64,000 nt of DNA from Pilatotrama ljubarskyi. Its lineage: Eukaryota > Basidiomycota > Agaricomycetes > Polyporales > Polyporaceae. Below the pieces are notes generated by a model. That model saw only the letters and a list, made by a program, of their open reading frames with translations. It was not told the DNA's origin and ran no database searches. The DNA lies in assembly GCA_022385805.1 (NCBI GenBank), contig MU277683.1, positions 434,001-498,000 on the forward strand, written 5' to 3'. The stretch's first letter is position 1, and each line of letters begins with the position of its first letter. Below, piece after piece: positions 11,131 through 20,778 of the stretch. A program made the translations under genes and the position numbers.

Positions 11131-12179
11131 AGGTAAGTCTTTCACTGCTGGTATCTCAGGATGCATCTGAACACTGACGCGTCCACCACCAAGTGCCCCG
11201 GGGCCAACACAACGCGCCTTTGTGGTCATCTCCTGTGCTCGCGCGACCGCTCAGGCTCTTTATACCCACCCTCAACGGTCTCTTTGAGTCTGTCTCCCGC
11301 TCCTTTGGACTCTCACTCCCGTTTACGCAAGTGTTTTGCGAAGCCACCCTGATCGTACCTTCGTAATACTTTCTAGTATATAGTACTGATTGCACTGTTC
11401 ATACCATACCATCACCCTCCCGTGAATCTGATCGCGTCCGCTCGTTACCCTCCGCTCTGCACCTGGTCTGGATATGACCTTTTCAGGATCTGTATGGGGG
11501 TTGCCTGCAGCCTGGTCAACGTCTGGGAAGCATCTGGAAGTGCTTTGAAGTTGCACTGGTGACGGTCTGTTACCAGACGCGTGCATCTGCCGCAGCAGGG
11601 AACCTCCTGAATCCAGACATTTCGATCTGACACACTGGAGTGTCTGACGGGGCTGTGCCAGACATCCCAGGCGCTCCAGATGAGCGCACCCTTTTGCTGA
11701 TGCAGGTAGGCCTAAGAGCGTTTATGACGGTGCCAGCGAGGTTGTACCATGTTGTTGAAGTGGGATACACCATGGCGATGAGTCCTCCTGAATTGATGAA
11801 TCATGAGGCCGATACATATGGCGTCTAGCGTGGATTGGCTTTGGAATACATGTCAGAGGAGGGCAGGGTAGGTTGCGAAGGATGGCCGAGTCAAAACTAC
11901 TGAAGAGATATCACGCCGAGTCCGACGGGTAGTCGAGGAAACGACATACATGGGACGTACGACGGGAAGCATACGATTTTATCATAGCTCAATCGATGTG
12001 TTCGAAGGTAGGCCGATTCATCATCGGGCTATACAGCTTCATGTCTGGAGAATGTTGTCATGCGTTTCTCGAGGCGCCATTACAAGCTGTTTTTGAAACG
12101 TACTTGCGGCTGTCCACTTCGCTACAAGATGTTCAATGTCTGTTCAGCCTGTCAGGTTCGTGCGTACTCGCGGCTTCAC
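11131..12179. other. Region between the transposon partner gene and the P1 membrane gene
   Basis: No gene is supported. The segment 11466-11663 holds seven short GTCTG or CAGAC motifs in both orientations (reported separately), which may mark the subterminal right part of the transposon. The rest, 11700-12170, has no recognisable coding or structural signal and carries the 3' flank of P1. Confidence 0.45.
11466..11663. repeat. Cluster of GTCTG/CAGAC motifs, candidate transposon subterminal repeats
   Basis: GTCTG occurs at 11466, 11521, 11565 and 11642. Its complement CAGAC occurs at 11574, 11614 and 11659. The pair at 11565-11578 forms a small hairpin (GTCTG, 4-nt loop, CAGAC). Short motifs repeated in both orientations near the ends are usual for CACTA-like elements, where the transposase binds. 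The assignment is inference from spacing and position. Confidence 0.4.
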
Positions 12180-13472
12180 TTACAAGTAGACTTCGAAAGC
12201 GGCTTGGGCGTCACCAAACAAGGTCTGCAGGAGAGCACGATCGTTGGGCTTGAGGCCATGATCGGCAGCATAGTCGAACACCAGTCCTTGAGGAAGGCAC
12301 ATGCCCCTACCCACACTGCAGACCTTCTCGATGACAACACCCTTCCATACAATCCACACTAACGTCTCGTTAGGGAGTAGGTCGTCCAGGAGCTTCCTCA
12401 GCGCGGCCGGCTCGGCGGTTGAGAGCAGGAGGAGCACAAAGACCACGAGGGTGGTCCTCGTACCGAGCTCGAACTTGCGCCTAGAGGGTTTCTGCAGAAG
12501 CTGGTCGAAGAGGATCCGTCGCTGGAAACTTTCTCTATCCAGAGAAGAGAGATAGGAATTGTATCCCCATGAGACGGCGAGGGAGCAGAGGAACATGATC
12601 TGCCCAAAGATCTCGCCCTGGGGGACGAGGAGTAGCTGGGCCAGGAACTGTACGGTGAGCAGTAAGGAGCACCCTCCGATGTTGTGGTACTCGGGTTCGC
12701 TGCTGAACTTGAGCGAGAAGCGTCCTCGAGTGATCGGGGTCACCGCCCCTTCGGAGCCTCTCAAGACGACGACTTCGTTGTCCCCTTCGGAGACCAGGAT
12801 CCCGTCTCCTCGGGGTACACCGTTGGCGTGTTTCGGATGGGTGAACGTGAAAACGCCAGTGCCGATGACGAAGCACGACACACCGCTGCTGACCATTCCG
12901 AGGAGGATCATGGAGAAGCAGAACCAATCCTTATACACCGCGCACGCGATGCACGTAGCCAGCGATGCCATGATCGGTATGCTGGCTAGCGGGGTGGTGG
13001 AGTCTCGGAAGAGACGAGGATGTTCCTGGGGGTCGGGTTGGTGATGTAAATCGACAACCGTCACGCACATGGGGGAAGTGACTCGATATCGCTTTAGGCG
13101 CGAATGGGATATCGGCGTGTCCTTGCACTCCTGCATGAAGAGATGGGCGAGATGGCCCGTTCTGGCTATGATGGTGCCGGAGTGCACACCTTGGTATCTG
13201 GGGCCCTTCGCACCATCGAGTTCGAAGAGAACAGCGGGATCAACGTTGATCCCGGGGTACAGGCCGTCCCAGAAGCGCGATCGTCCCAGTTGGCCGTATC
13301 GCTTCGCAATCTCGTAGCTGCCGGGCGTATTGTACCACCCGAGCCACTTCCTGCCCTGGTAGATGTGGACTGTTGCCATCGCCGAGACGGCCACATCGCC
13401 ACCGAAGAATCCTGCGACTCCGGAGATGTCGAGGTTGAACTGAGAGTGTTGGAACGGTATCGTGTTCGCCAT
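12180..13472 (-). CDS. Unknown multi-pass membrane protein, tandem paralog P1 (430 aa)
   Basis: I do not recognise this family. The protein is encoded by one uninterrupted exon. Residues 1-160 form a soluble-looking region with FNLDISGVAGFFGGD (12-26), GWYNTPGSYEIAKRYGQL (45-62), SRFWDGLYPGINVDP (65-79) and a GP...SGTI block (90-101). Five hydrophobic stretches follow, near 163-180, 184-208, 266-284, 287-304 and 337-352. Between the second and third lies VTPITRGRFSLKF. The tail has LLPNETLVWIVW (365-376), a variable segment, and LLQTLFGDAQAAFEVY at the end. The start at 13472 was chosen by alignment with the other paralogs. The upstream extension lacks an ATG (it begins GTG). Confidence 0.8.
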   Translation of the reverse strand: MANTIPFQHSQFNLDISGVAGFFGGDVAVSAMATVHIYQGRKWLGWYNTPGSYEIAKRYGQLGRSRFWDGLYPGINVDPAVLFELDGAKGPRYQGVHSGTIIARTGHLAHLFMQECKDTPISHSRLKRYRVTSPMCVTVVDLHHQPDPQEHPRLFRDSTTPLASIPIMASLATCIACAVYKDWFCFSMILLGMVSSGVSCFVIGTGVFTFTHPKHANGVPRGDGILVSEGDNEVVVLRGSEGAVTPITRGRFSLKFSSEPEYHNIGGCSLLLTVQFLAQLLLVPQGEIFGQIMFLCSLAVSWGYNSYLSSLDRESFQRRILFDQLLQKPSRRKFELGTRTTLVVFVLLLLSTAEPAALRKLLDDLLPNETLVWIVWKGVVIEKVCSVGRGMCLPQGLVFDYAADHGLKPNDRALLQTLFGDAQAAFEVYL

Positions 13473-14251
13473 CGTCGGCAGCTGCGGGCTCGCCACAGCA
13501 GTGTTGTCGGGGCGAGGATGGGTGCGGGTAGAGTGTGAGTGTCAGACTCGGATATCGATGAGAGAATATGGAGACCGATGCCATTGCCGCTGAAAGCCAT
13601 GCCTCAAGGCGAGCTCATGGTGCTCATCCTCGTAACGGGACATGAGCATTTGGTAGAGGGTGAGAATTGGGTGAGAACCGTCATATGATATCCTCACGCA
13701 CAGCCACACGACTATGTAACTGGCGCCCACACGTAGTACTCGGTGGCCATACTAGCGGGGTGGCCATGATCCATACAGTATGCGTACACCAGTGTCCACG
13801 CCGCCGCGGGCGATGACGGTACATATCTCAACTTATGAACAATGCTGCGATCGGCGACTATACCTTTACGAATATTCCGAGTCAAGCCCAGAGGCCGGAT
13901 GCAGAGTGACATGGGTGAGCTATTTTGCGAAGATGGATGCGCGGTCTGTCAGATAGCATAAGTAGTACATCGCTTACATGGCCACATTCCAGACAAACAA
14001 CACCGTCTATGGGCTAGAGCACTGCCGGCGCCGACTAGGTCTCCTTACTAAGTGTCTCGACTGAGGTTTTGGCGCTGATCTGAGTGTAGGCGCCACTGGA
14101 TTCCCTTCGATCGTTGAAGAGCTGTGCGGATTTGCCCTTCGCGATAGACGATGTATAGTGCCGCGCGCCCGCGTACATCGGTCGTGCACCTCTGACAGCC
14201 CACTCCAGTCAGTAGAATGCGCATGGAATGCTGTACGATAGATTGGAAGAC
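13473..14251. other. Spacer between P1 and P2 (P1 5' flank)
   Basis: This 779 bp spacer contains no supported gene. It must hold the P1 promoter; no clear TATA box or repeat was recognised. Short open frames on the minus strand have no family resemblance. Confidence 0.4.
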
Positions 14252-15532
14252 TCACTGACGATGTAGCCTGTATATTGTCGCAGCCAATTCCGCATCGTCG
14301 TAGAGGGTAGTCAAGAGTTTATCCTCCACTTGAGCGGGGTCGAACTCGAAGACGAAGCTTGACCCATCGTCGCGGAAGCCGCCCTCAATGCGGCTGAGAA
14401 CCGCCTCCTTCCACTGGGACCAGGTGTCGGTGTCGTTGGGAAGCAGATCGTCCAGGACTTTCCTCAGGTAAGTCTTCTTGGCAGGTGCCAGCACAAGAAG
14501 CGTGAAAACGACCATGGAGGTCCTCGTCCCGAGCGTGTACTTCTGCAACCCTTCGGGCTCGATCCGGAGGACCTGCTGGCGAAGGATAGCCCGCTGGATG
14601 CCCTCTCTGTCCAAGGAGGAGAGGTACGAATTGTATATCCAGGATACGCAGAGAGAAGCGAGGAACAGAAGCTGGCCATGAAGTGTCCCTTGCGGGATGA
14701 GGAGCAGCTGGGCGACGAAATGCAGGGTGAGGATCATCGAGCACACTCCTATATTATGGTAGGCGGGCTTGCTCGCGTACTCGAGCGCAAAGCGTCCTCT
14801 CGTGACCGAGTTGACCGCGCCCTCTGGTCCCTTCAAGACCACTAACTCGGAGCTCCCGTCATTGAGGACGCCATCGCCGGCTGGTACGCCTTCGGCAGGG
14901 ATGGGATGGGAAAACGTGAGGATGCCCGTGCCGATTACGTAGCAGGATAGGCCGCTACTGACGACTCCCAGTAGAATGACTGCAAGACAATACCAGTCCC
15001 GGATATAGGCGCAACCGGCACAAGCAGCAAGGGATGCCGCGATGGGAATGGCAGCGAGGATGCTGGTCGCGTCGCGCTTCTGCGTGGGGGTCTCCGTCGA
15101 TGGCGGGATCCGGGTCAGGGTCGCTACAGTCACTGAACCCGGTGTGGTCGTTCGCATATGTAGATCTTGTACAGGAGTGGGCTCAGTGTCTTTGCATTCC
15201 TCCATGAAGAGCCGGGCGACGTGCCCTGTTTTCGGGAGGATGGTGCCGGACTGTGCGGCAGTGAACTTCGGACCCTCTGTTCCATCGAACTCGAACAGTA
15301 CGGACGGGTCGACGTTGATACCGGGATAGAGGGCGTCCCAGAAGCGGGAGCGGCTGAGCTGGCCGTAACGTTTCGCGATTTCGTAGCTGCCGGGCTGGTT
15401 GTACCACCCCAGCCACTTGCGACCCTCGTAGACATGGACTGTTGCCATTGCGGAGACGGAGACATCCCCGCCGAAGAAGCCGGCTACCCCAGATATGTCT
15501 AGGCTGAAAGGCTGCGGTGAGGAATCAGACAT
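14252..15532 (-). CDS. Unknown multi-pass membrane protein, tandem paralog P2 (426 aa)
   Basis: P2 is the closest relative of P1 in the array. It shares FSLDISGVAGFFGGD, MATVHVYEGRKWLGWYN, PGSYEIAKRYGQLSRSRFWD, LYPGINVDP, ECKDT, NSVTRGRFALEY, SSLDRE, LGTRTSMVVFTLLVL and LLPNDTDTW. It has the same order of a soluble N-terminal region, five hydrophobic stretches and a variable tail, here with FRDDGSSFVFEFDPAQVEDK. It is single-exon as read. The start at 15532 (MSDSSPQPF) was chosen by alignment. The open frame continues upstream to 15763 but is unlike the paralogs there. The stop overlaps a strong splice donor (CAGTGAGTC near 14254), so the last residues could change if it is spliced. Function unknown. 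Confidence 0.8.
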   Translation of the reverse strand: MSDSSPQPFSLDISGVAGFFGGDVSVSAMATVHVYEGRKWLGWYNQPGSYEIAKRYGQLSRSRFWDALYPGINVDPSVLFEFDGTEGPKFTAAQSGTILPKTGHVARLFMEECKDTEPTPVQDLHMRTTTPGSVTVATLTRIPPSTETPTQKRDATSILAAIPIAASLAACAGCAYIRDWYCLAVILLGVVSSGLSCYVIGTGILTFSHPIPAEGVPAGDGVLNDGSSELVVLKGPEGAVNSVTRGRFALEYASKPAYHNIGVCSMILTLHFVAQLLLIPQGTLHGQLLFLASLCVSWIYNSYLSSLDREGIQRAILRQQVLRIEPEGLQKYTLGTRTSMVVFTLLVLAPAKKTYLRKVLDDLLPNDTDTWSQWKEAVLSRIEGGFRDDGSSFVFEFDPAQVEDKLLTTLYDDAELAATIYRLHRQ

Positions 15533-17107
15533 GTCGAATCGAGGGCGAGCTGTGGGGGAATGCCGGAGGAGTCGCTGGTACGGAGGAGGTATAGAGCTCT
15601 GTAGATCGGTTATGTACTCACAGAATATGCGATGCAGGAAAGCTGGACGTGGTACCCAGCTGCTTTCCTTTCGTATGCGTGCACGCCTCCAAGCATACGT
15701 TGACGGCCGCGCGATGTCTAGGTCACCACGCATTCTCAATGCGCAGAGTCTGCCGCAAGCCACACCCGCTGCGGGTGGCCGACATCGACTTGGACGATCG
15801 ATGCTGGAGTATCACCGCACTACATGACGGCGAAGTGAGCTGCGCATGTCAGAAAAGTTGATGGACCGCCCTTTCCGGACGAACATGAATCCATCGAGAT
15901 GCAGGAGCGAACCCTTGTGGTAGACCAGCGTAGTCACCGGCCCGCATATGAGTGGGGGCTGCATTGACACGCGCGGGCCTGCACGCTCTTTGACGCGTCT
16001 GGCTGTAGCGACCGTGCCGCAGGTGTGTAAGGGCGACTTGAAGCGAGAGTCTGTCCACGAGGACGACCTTGACTCCGAGTCCGGTGTAGGCATGTCGCTG
16101 AACCGCAATCATGCCGCCACTGCACCGAGGGCCGTCAGAGCTCATAGAACTTTCACTTCCCTGAAGCGCAGCTCGTGGGCTGCAACCTGCCGCCGTGCCT
16201 TTGGAAGAGTCAATCGACGGCCACCGGGGCACGACGTTGTGAAGATACTTGCCGATGCGCTTTCTGAGTCTCGCGACTTGCGACTCGCTGCGAATATTGG
16301 ACGAGCCTCAGCCAAAGAACATGCAAACTGCAACTTAGGTAGAAGTCGCTCACCATGTGAGCGCATGGGCATTCAAGTTCTCTGCAAGATCGTGCAGCTG
16401 CTACTATGAACTTGAGAACCGGTAGGTCAAACCTTGAAGCAGCAGTGCACGCATGGGGCAGAACGCTTGTCCACCGTAGGCGCACCTTACGAGAGAGCTG
16501 CGCAGATGGAGCAGGACGCTGCGAGTGTCCGGTGGAAGACGGAAGCCTGAGGTAGACGTCTAGACCCCGAAAGACGCCCAGACCTCGAGTACATAACCGC
16601 CGAGAAAGCTGTTCGATCATGCTGTATGATAGGACGAACCAAACATGTAGCAGTTCCAAAAATTCATTCACTCCTTTTCCTATGCGCAACGCTCAGGAAT
16701 AATCAATGATGTCCAACATCCGGCTTGCGGAGCGGGCATCGCGCAATTGATAACTGAATTACTTCTACTGATGAATTACTGCTTATATCCCGACAGGCCG
16801 CGCTGCACCAGCAGCCGCGGTACTATACAGGTGGCTAGTACGACAGAGCAAGATCTTGGTACAGACTATGGCAAATCATGTGAGTGTTACATGTTCGAGA
16901 ACGGACCGAGGATCGGCGTCAGTCTAGGAGGTTTGCAAGGAGAGGTGGGCAAGGGACCGCGATGGGCGACTCGTCCATGGCAGTACATAGTGAGCGTAGA
17001 CTCGACAATCGAAGGGGGTATCGCATGCATCGGCCGTATGGGCTGTGCGCTAACGAGGATCCAGTGGAAATGGGATACAAGGTGGGAGTATGAGGCTCAT
17101 CAGCATC
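15533..17107. other. Spacer between P2 and P3
   Basis: This is the longest gap in the array, 1.57 kb. No gene, decayed paralog copy or repeat could be supported by eye. It carries the P2 5' flank (about 15533-15860) and the P3 3' flank. An ancient lost copy cannot be excluded. Confidence 0.4.
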
Positions 17108-18370
17108 TCACATGTGCGCACGAGCAGAGGCATAGACATTGACCGCGGCTTGGGCATCCCCGAGCAGCGTACGCATGAGCGTGCTCTCCTCCTTCGTGAA
17201 TGCGGCTGCTTCGGTAGGGGCAGGAAGGCTAGAATCGAAGATCGGCTTCCCCTCTGCGAGCCTACGCGCTACGATCTGCCTCCAGGCAGTCCAGACCCGC
17301 GTCTTGTTCGGGATCAGGGCAGCGAGCTGCTCCTCCACATCCGCCGGCTTCAGGACCTGCACTAGGAACACCGCCATTGCGGTCCTCGTGCCAAGGCTAT
17401 AGCGCTTCATCGACGGGGCCTGGAGGAGATCCTCCATGACGACCTGAGCCTTCGCGTTCTTCTCGACGGAAGCCACGCTGGAATTGTACAGCCAAGCAAC
17501 GGCGAGGGAAAGCAGGAAGAACAACTGGCCGAGAACGGTCCCATGAGGCACGACGAGGAGATGTGCGAGGCCCTGGAGGGTGCAGAGAGTGGCGCAAGTG
17601 GACAGACGGCGAAGGCTTTGCTCGTCGCTGAAGCGTACTGAGAAGCGGCCGCGGGTGATCGCATTGACGGCATCTTCCGATCCCTTCAGGACTACGATCT
17701 CGTTTCCGGCTTCCAAGAAACCGTCGCCTGCAGGTGCTCCAGGTGCCGACGTCGGATGGCTGAAGGTGAGATCGCTCGCCCTGAGGACGGTCGACGTCGC
17801 GGCATTGCAGAACATGCCCAACGCGATCATGGAGAATACATGCCAGTCTCCCACAAGGGCGCATCCTGCCGAAGCCCCGATGCTGGCGAGGATGGGGAGG
17901 AACGGTGCCGCGGCCTTCAGGGTAGGATGGACCTCACTCGCCGGAACGTGGTGCAGATCAACAACGGTCACGGCATACGGACTCGTTACTCTGCCCTGGG
18001 CAGCGGTGTCAATGGGCCGGTTCCTACAGTGCTCCAGGAGGATACGCGCGGGTTCTCCGGTGGTCGGTGACTGAGTCCCGGAGAAGGTGGCAACGAATTT
18101 TGGCCCACTCAGGGTGGGCGTGGTCCGGGCAAAGGCGTCGGGATCGAGACTGGCCCCAGCGTGAAGGCCGTCCCAGAAGCGTGACTGCAGGAGTGCAAGG
18201 ATGCGCTTCCCGAGTTCATAGCTCCCGGGGGAGTTGTACAGGGCAGGAACGTTCCGTCGCCCATAGAGGTAAGAAGCGGTGTGTGCGGACGCGCTGGCAT
18301 CCCCGCCCACGAAGCCGGCAAAAGCCACGGTCGGGAGGGCGTTGTTGAACGTTTGTTGCTGGAAAGTCAT
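17108..18370 (-). CDS. Unknown multi-pass membrane protein, tandem paralog P3 (420 aa)
   Basis: P3 is a diverged member of the same family. Conserved anchors are AFAGFVGGDASASAHTASYL, LYNSPGSYELGKRILAL, SRFWDGLHAG, GPKFVATFSGT, VTVVDLHHVP, NAITRGRFSVRF, LGTRTAMAVFLVQVL, LIPNKTRVWTAW and TLLGDAQAAVNVY. Hydrophobic stretches fall in the same places as in P1. The N-terminus (MTFQQQTFNNALP) replaces the LDISGV-type start. It is single-exon as read. TATAAGAG on the minus strand near 18570-18577, about 200 bp upstream of the ATG, could be its TATA box, possibly with an intron in the 5' leader. Function unknown. Confidence 0.78.
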   Translation of the reverse strand: MTFQQQTFNNALPTVAFAGFVGGDASASAHTASYLYGRRNVPALYNSPGSYELGKRILALLQSRFWDGLHAGASLDPDAFARTTPTLSGPKFVATFSGTQSPTTGEPARILLEHCRNRPIDTAAQGRVTSPYAVTVVDLHHVPASEVHPTLKAAAPFLPILASIGASAGCALVGDWHVFSMIALGMFCNAATSTVLRASDLTFSHPTSAPGAPAGDGFLEAGNEIVVLKGSEDAVNAITRGRFSVRFSDEQSLRRLSTCATLCTLQGLAHLLVVPHGTVLGQLFFLLSLAVAWLYNSSVASVEKNAKAQVVMEDLLQAPSMKRYSLGTRTAMAVFLVQVLKPADVEEQLAALIPNKTRVWTAWRQIVARRLAEGKPIFDSSLPAPTEAAAFTKEESTLMRTLLGDAQAAVNVYASARAHM

Positions 18371-19020
18371 CTGCGTTGTCGGCTGTACAGAGGAAGAGAC
18401 TGTGGCGTATCTGCGCGTCGATGTCAGCTCACATTGACTGCGGGAATGGTCGACTCACGTCAGGAACAGTTGGCCTCTGGATGAGTGAGGATAGGACGAA
18501 GTGCTTCAGGAGGAGGTGAGAGGATGTGCTCGGATGATGCAATGCGCACGTTCACCTCCAGGAGAACACGCCTCTTATACGTGTTGAGAATCAGCATAAC
18601 TTCACCGGTGGGCTGTGTTGGCGCTCCATCGTGGCAGCTGATGAGGCGCATGTCCTACCGCATACTTAAGCCCGCACGGCGATGCGTAATTGGCACCTTC
18701 TTCATCCAGCGGAGTAAGCCTTGCCTATGCCTGGGCTTCGAAGTGCTCACAGTGAGAAATCTCTGTGCAATCTGGACAAAGGGATCGCGCTGAGGCTGTA
18801 TGCGCACGGCCATGTGCTGAGCAGATAGCTGCCCGTACTCACGTACCCATCGCATCTCTCGAAGGACAGAAGAGCATCGAGAAATCACTGCAGTACGCCG
18901 TATACATGACCCAACCATCTCGGAAGACTGCGCACAGCCTTCTTAATGGCCTCGCCACTGCCCGTCACTGGAGAACGTTACCGTACATTGCTTGTGACCA
19001 GAGTCCGTCCGCGGCAGAGA
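18371..19020. other. Spacer between P3 and P4
   Basis: This 650 bp spacer has no supported gene. It contains the P3 upstream region, with a minus-strand TATAAGAG near 18570-18577 and a possible 5'-leader intron beginning with GTGAGT at about 18455. Confidence 0.4.
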
Positions 19021-20319
19021 TTAGATCGTCCGAGGCGAATGCTCTAGGTAGGCTTCATATGCATCCGCCGCATCCTGCAGAAGCGTCGTCAACAACAGGC
19101 TCTCCTCCTTGGTCGACAGGCCGTGCATCCTCTGCCATTCCCACGTGCTTTCCTCCGAAAAACGCAGGGGCAGTCCGGACAGAATTCTTCGCGCCACGCT
19201 GTCATCCCAGAGCTGCCACACCGGTGTATCGCTAGGGAGCAGCGCCCGCAATCGAGCCTCGACGTCGGAGCCGATGGCAGGACGGAGGGTGAGGACAGTG
19301 AATACGGCAGCTGCGGTCCTCGTGCCGAAGCGGTACTTTTGCAGCCGAGGCCCGCCCAGGATCTCCGCCATAAGGATGCGTCGCTGTACACTGTCCTTGC
19401 CGTCTGCCAGGACGAGGCGGTGGTAGGCCCATGAGGCGAGGAGGGATGCGATGAACATGATTTGGCCGAAGAGCGTGCCCGCCGGGACGAGGATGAGCTG
19501 GAGCAGGAACTGGAGCCCCAGGAGGATCGAGCATACTGTGATCGCACAATGCCCTTTCGCATCCTCGAATTCCAGGAAGAAGCGGCCCCGTGTGACGGGC
19601 GCAACCGCTGCTTCCGTCCCACATAGGACGATGAAGGAGTTCTGAGCTTCGAGCCACCCGGAGGCAAGGCGGGCAGTCTGCTGGGGGATGCGGTGCTGGT
19701 ATGTGAACTTCGCGTCTCCCATGACCACACACGCGATGCCGTGGAAGAGGGCGCCGAGGAATATGACGGATGCGGAGTACCTATCGCGATAGTACGCTGA
19801 GGCGATGCCCGCGGATAGCGTCACGGCCATGGGGAGAAGGGCCAGGCGTCTGGGATGGGTATGCGGAACCCTGGGATGCTCCAGCTCTCTGGGCTCCCGT
19901 TCCATTTGGACGATCGTCACATCCATCCCCTCTGACCGTCGGCCCTTCGCTACGATCGCGTCCACCGCACCGCACTCGTCCACAAGCATCGGAGCTAGAG
20001 GACTTGTGCGCTGAAGGATAGCACCGGATCGGGCTGAGGTGAACATGGGCCCCGCGATACCACCCAACTCGGCAGCGAGTTCTCGGGGGACAGCTGAGGG
20101 ACGGTATAAAGGACTCCAGAAGTTGAAGCGTGCCAGCTGCCCGTACCGCTTCGCCAGATAGTAGCTCCCCGGACAATTGTACCATCCGCACCACTTGCGC
20201 TGAGCGTGGAGATGAGGGAGCATCATCACCGCCAAGGCGGCGTCTGCTCCCAAGAATCCGGCCAACGATGTGATGTCGAGGGAGAAGGACGAGTTTGCAA
20301 AAGGAACCCGGGGAGACAT
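19021..20319 (-). CDS. Unknown multi-pass membrane protein, tandem paralog P4 (432 aa)
   Basis: P4 is the fourth member of the array. It keeps FSLDITSLAGFLGAD, GWYNCPGSYYLAKRYGQL, FNFWSPLYRP, GPMFTSARSGAI, VAPVTRGRFFLEF, FGTRTAAAVFTVLTL, LLPSDTPVWQLW and TKEESLLLTTLLQDA. The TKEES...TLL ending is shared with P3. Hydrophobic stretches correspond to those of P1. It is single-exon. A minus-strand CTATATGAG at about 20377-20385 lies roughly 60 bp upstream of the ATG and is a plausible TATA box. The order P4-P3-P2-P1 along the minus strand is consistent with tandem duplication. Function unknown. Confidence 0.8.
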   Translation of the reverse strand: MSPRVPFANSSFSLDITSLAGFLGADAALAVMMLPHLHAQRKWCGWYNCPGSYYLAKRYGQLARFNFWSPLYRPSAVPRELAAELGGIAGPMFTSARSGAILQRTSPLAPMLVDECGAVDAIVAKGRRSEGMDVTIVQMEREPRELEHPRVPHTHPRRLALLPMAVTLSAGIASAYYRDRYSASVIFLGALFHGIACVVMGDAKFTYQHRIPQQTARLASGWLEAQNSFIVLCGTEAAVAPVTRGRFFLEFEDAKGHCAITVCSILLGLQFLLQLILVPAGTLFGQIMFIASLLASWAYHRLVLADGKDSVQRRILMAEILGGPRLQKYRFGTRTAAAVFTVLTLRPAIGSDVEARLRALLPSDTPVWQLWDDSVARRILSGLPLRFSEESTWEWQRMHGLSTKEESLLLTTLLQDAADAYEAYLEHSPRTI

Positions 20320-20778
20320 GGTGTTTGCTCTGAGCGACGAAGAGAGAGGCTTACATCGTGACAGGCGGAGGGACCCTCATATAGGGCGATTGATAACGAC
20401 GGTGACCCGCGCACAGAAATGCAAAAGCATAGTCGGGCCAAGGACAGCTGCAAACGCTCCTAAGAGGCAGTGCATGCCCTCGAAGAACCTACGAACGGCC
20501 TCTGAGGAGAGCGGGGAACCCATCCACTCGCTGTGCAAACCGCACGCAGCCAAGGATCCTGTCCGGCTGACGCAGCAGCGCGCAAGCACCATACAAAGGC
20601 CCGAGGAGCTGCGCCTGGCGCTTGGCATCCACTCCCTATTGACTGTGTCGTCCACGAAACCACTCACCTCGATCTGATGCAATGAGATGCGTCGTGAATG
20701 CGCAGCCTCCTCCAGTAGCTATTCTTACACACTTGAGAGTACATGGTCCCGTTGCGCAAAGTAATGAGGCTGGATCGT
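20320..20778. other. Gap between P4 and the ADP-ribose pyrophosphatase gene
   Basis: This 459 bp gap contains the P4 promoter with a likely TATA box at about 20377-20385 and the 3' flank of the Nudix gene. No gene is seen. It marks the right edge of the accessory island. Confidence 0.45.

Noticed and set aside
3400..12170. Terminal inverted repeats of the Plavaka element
   Set aside because: I compared the left (3.4-4.1 kb) and right (11.1-12.1 kb) flanks by eye and found no convincing inverted pair or target-site duplication. A dot plot would decide.
15533..17107. A decayed fifth copy of the membrane protein family in the long P2-P3 spacer
   Set aside because: None of the family motifs (PGSY, TRGRF, GTRT) could be recognised in any frame.
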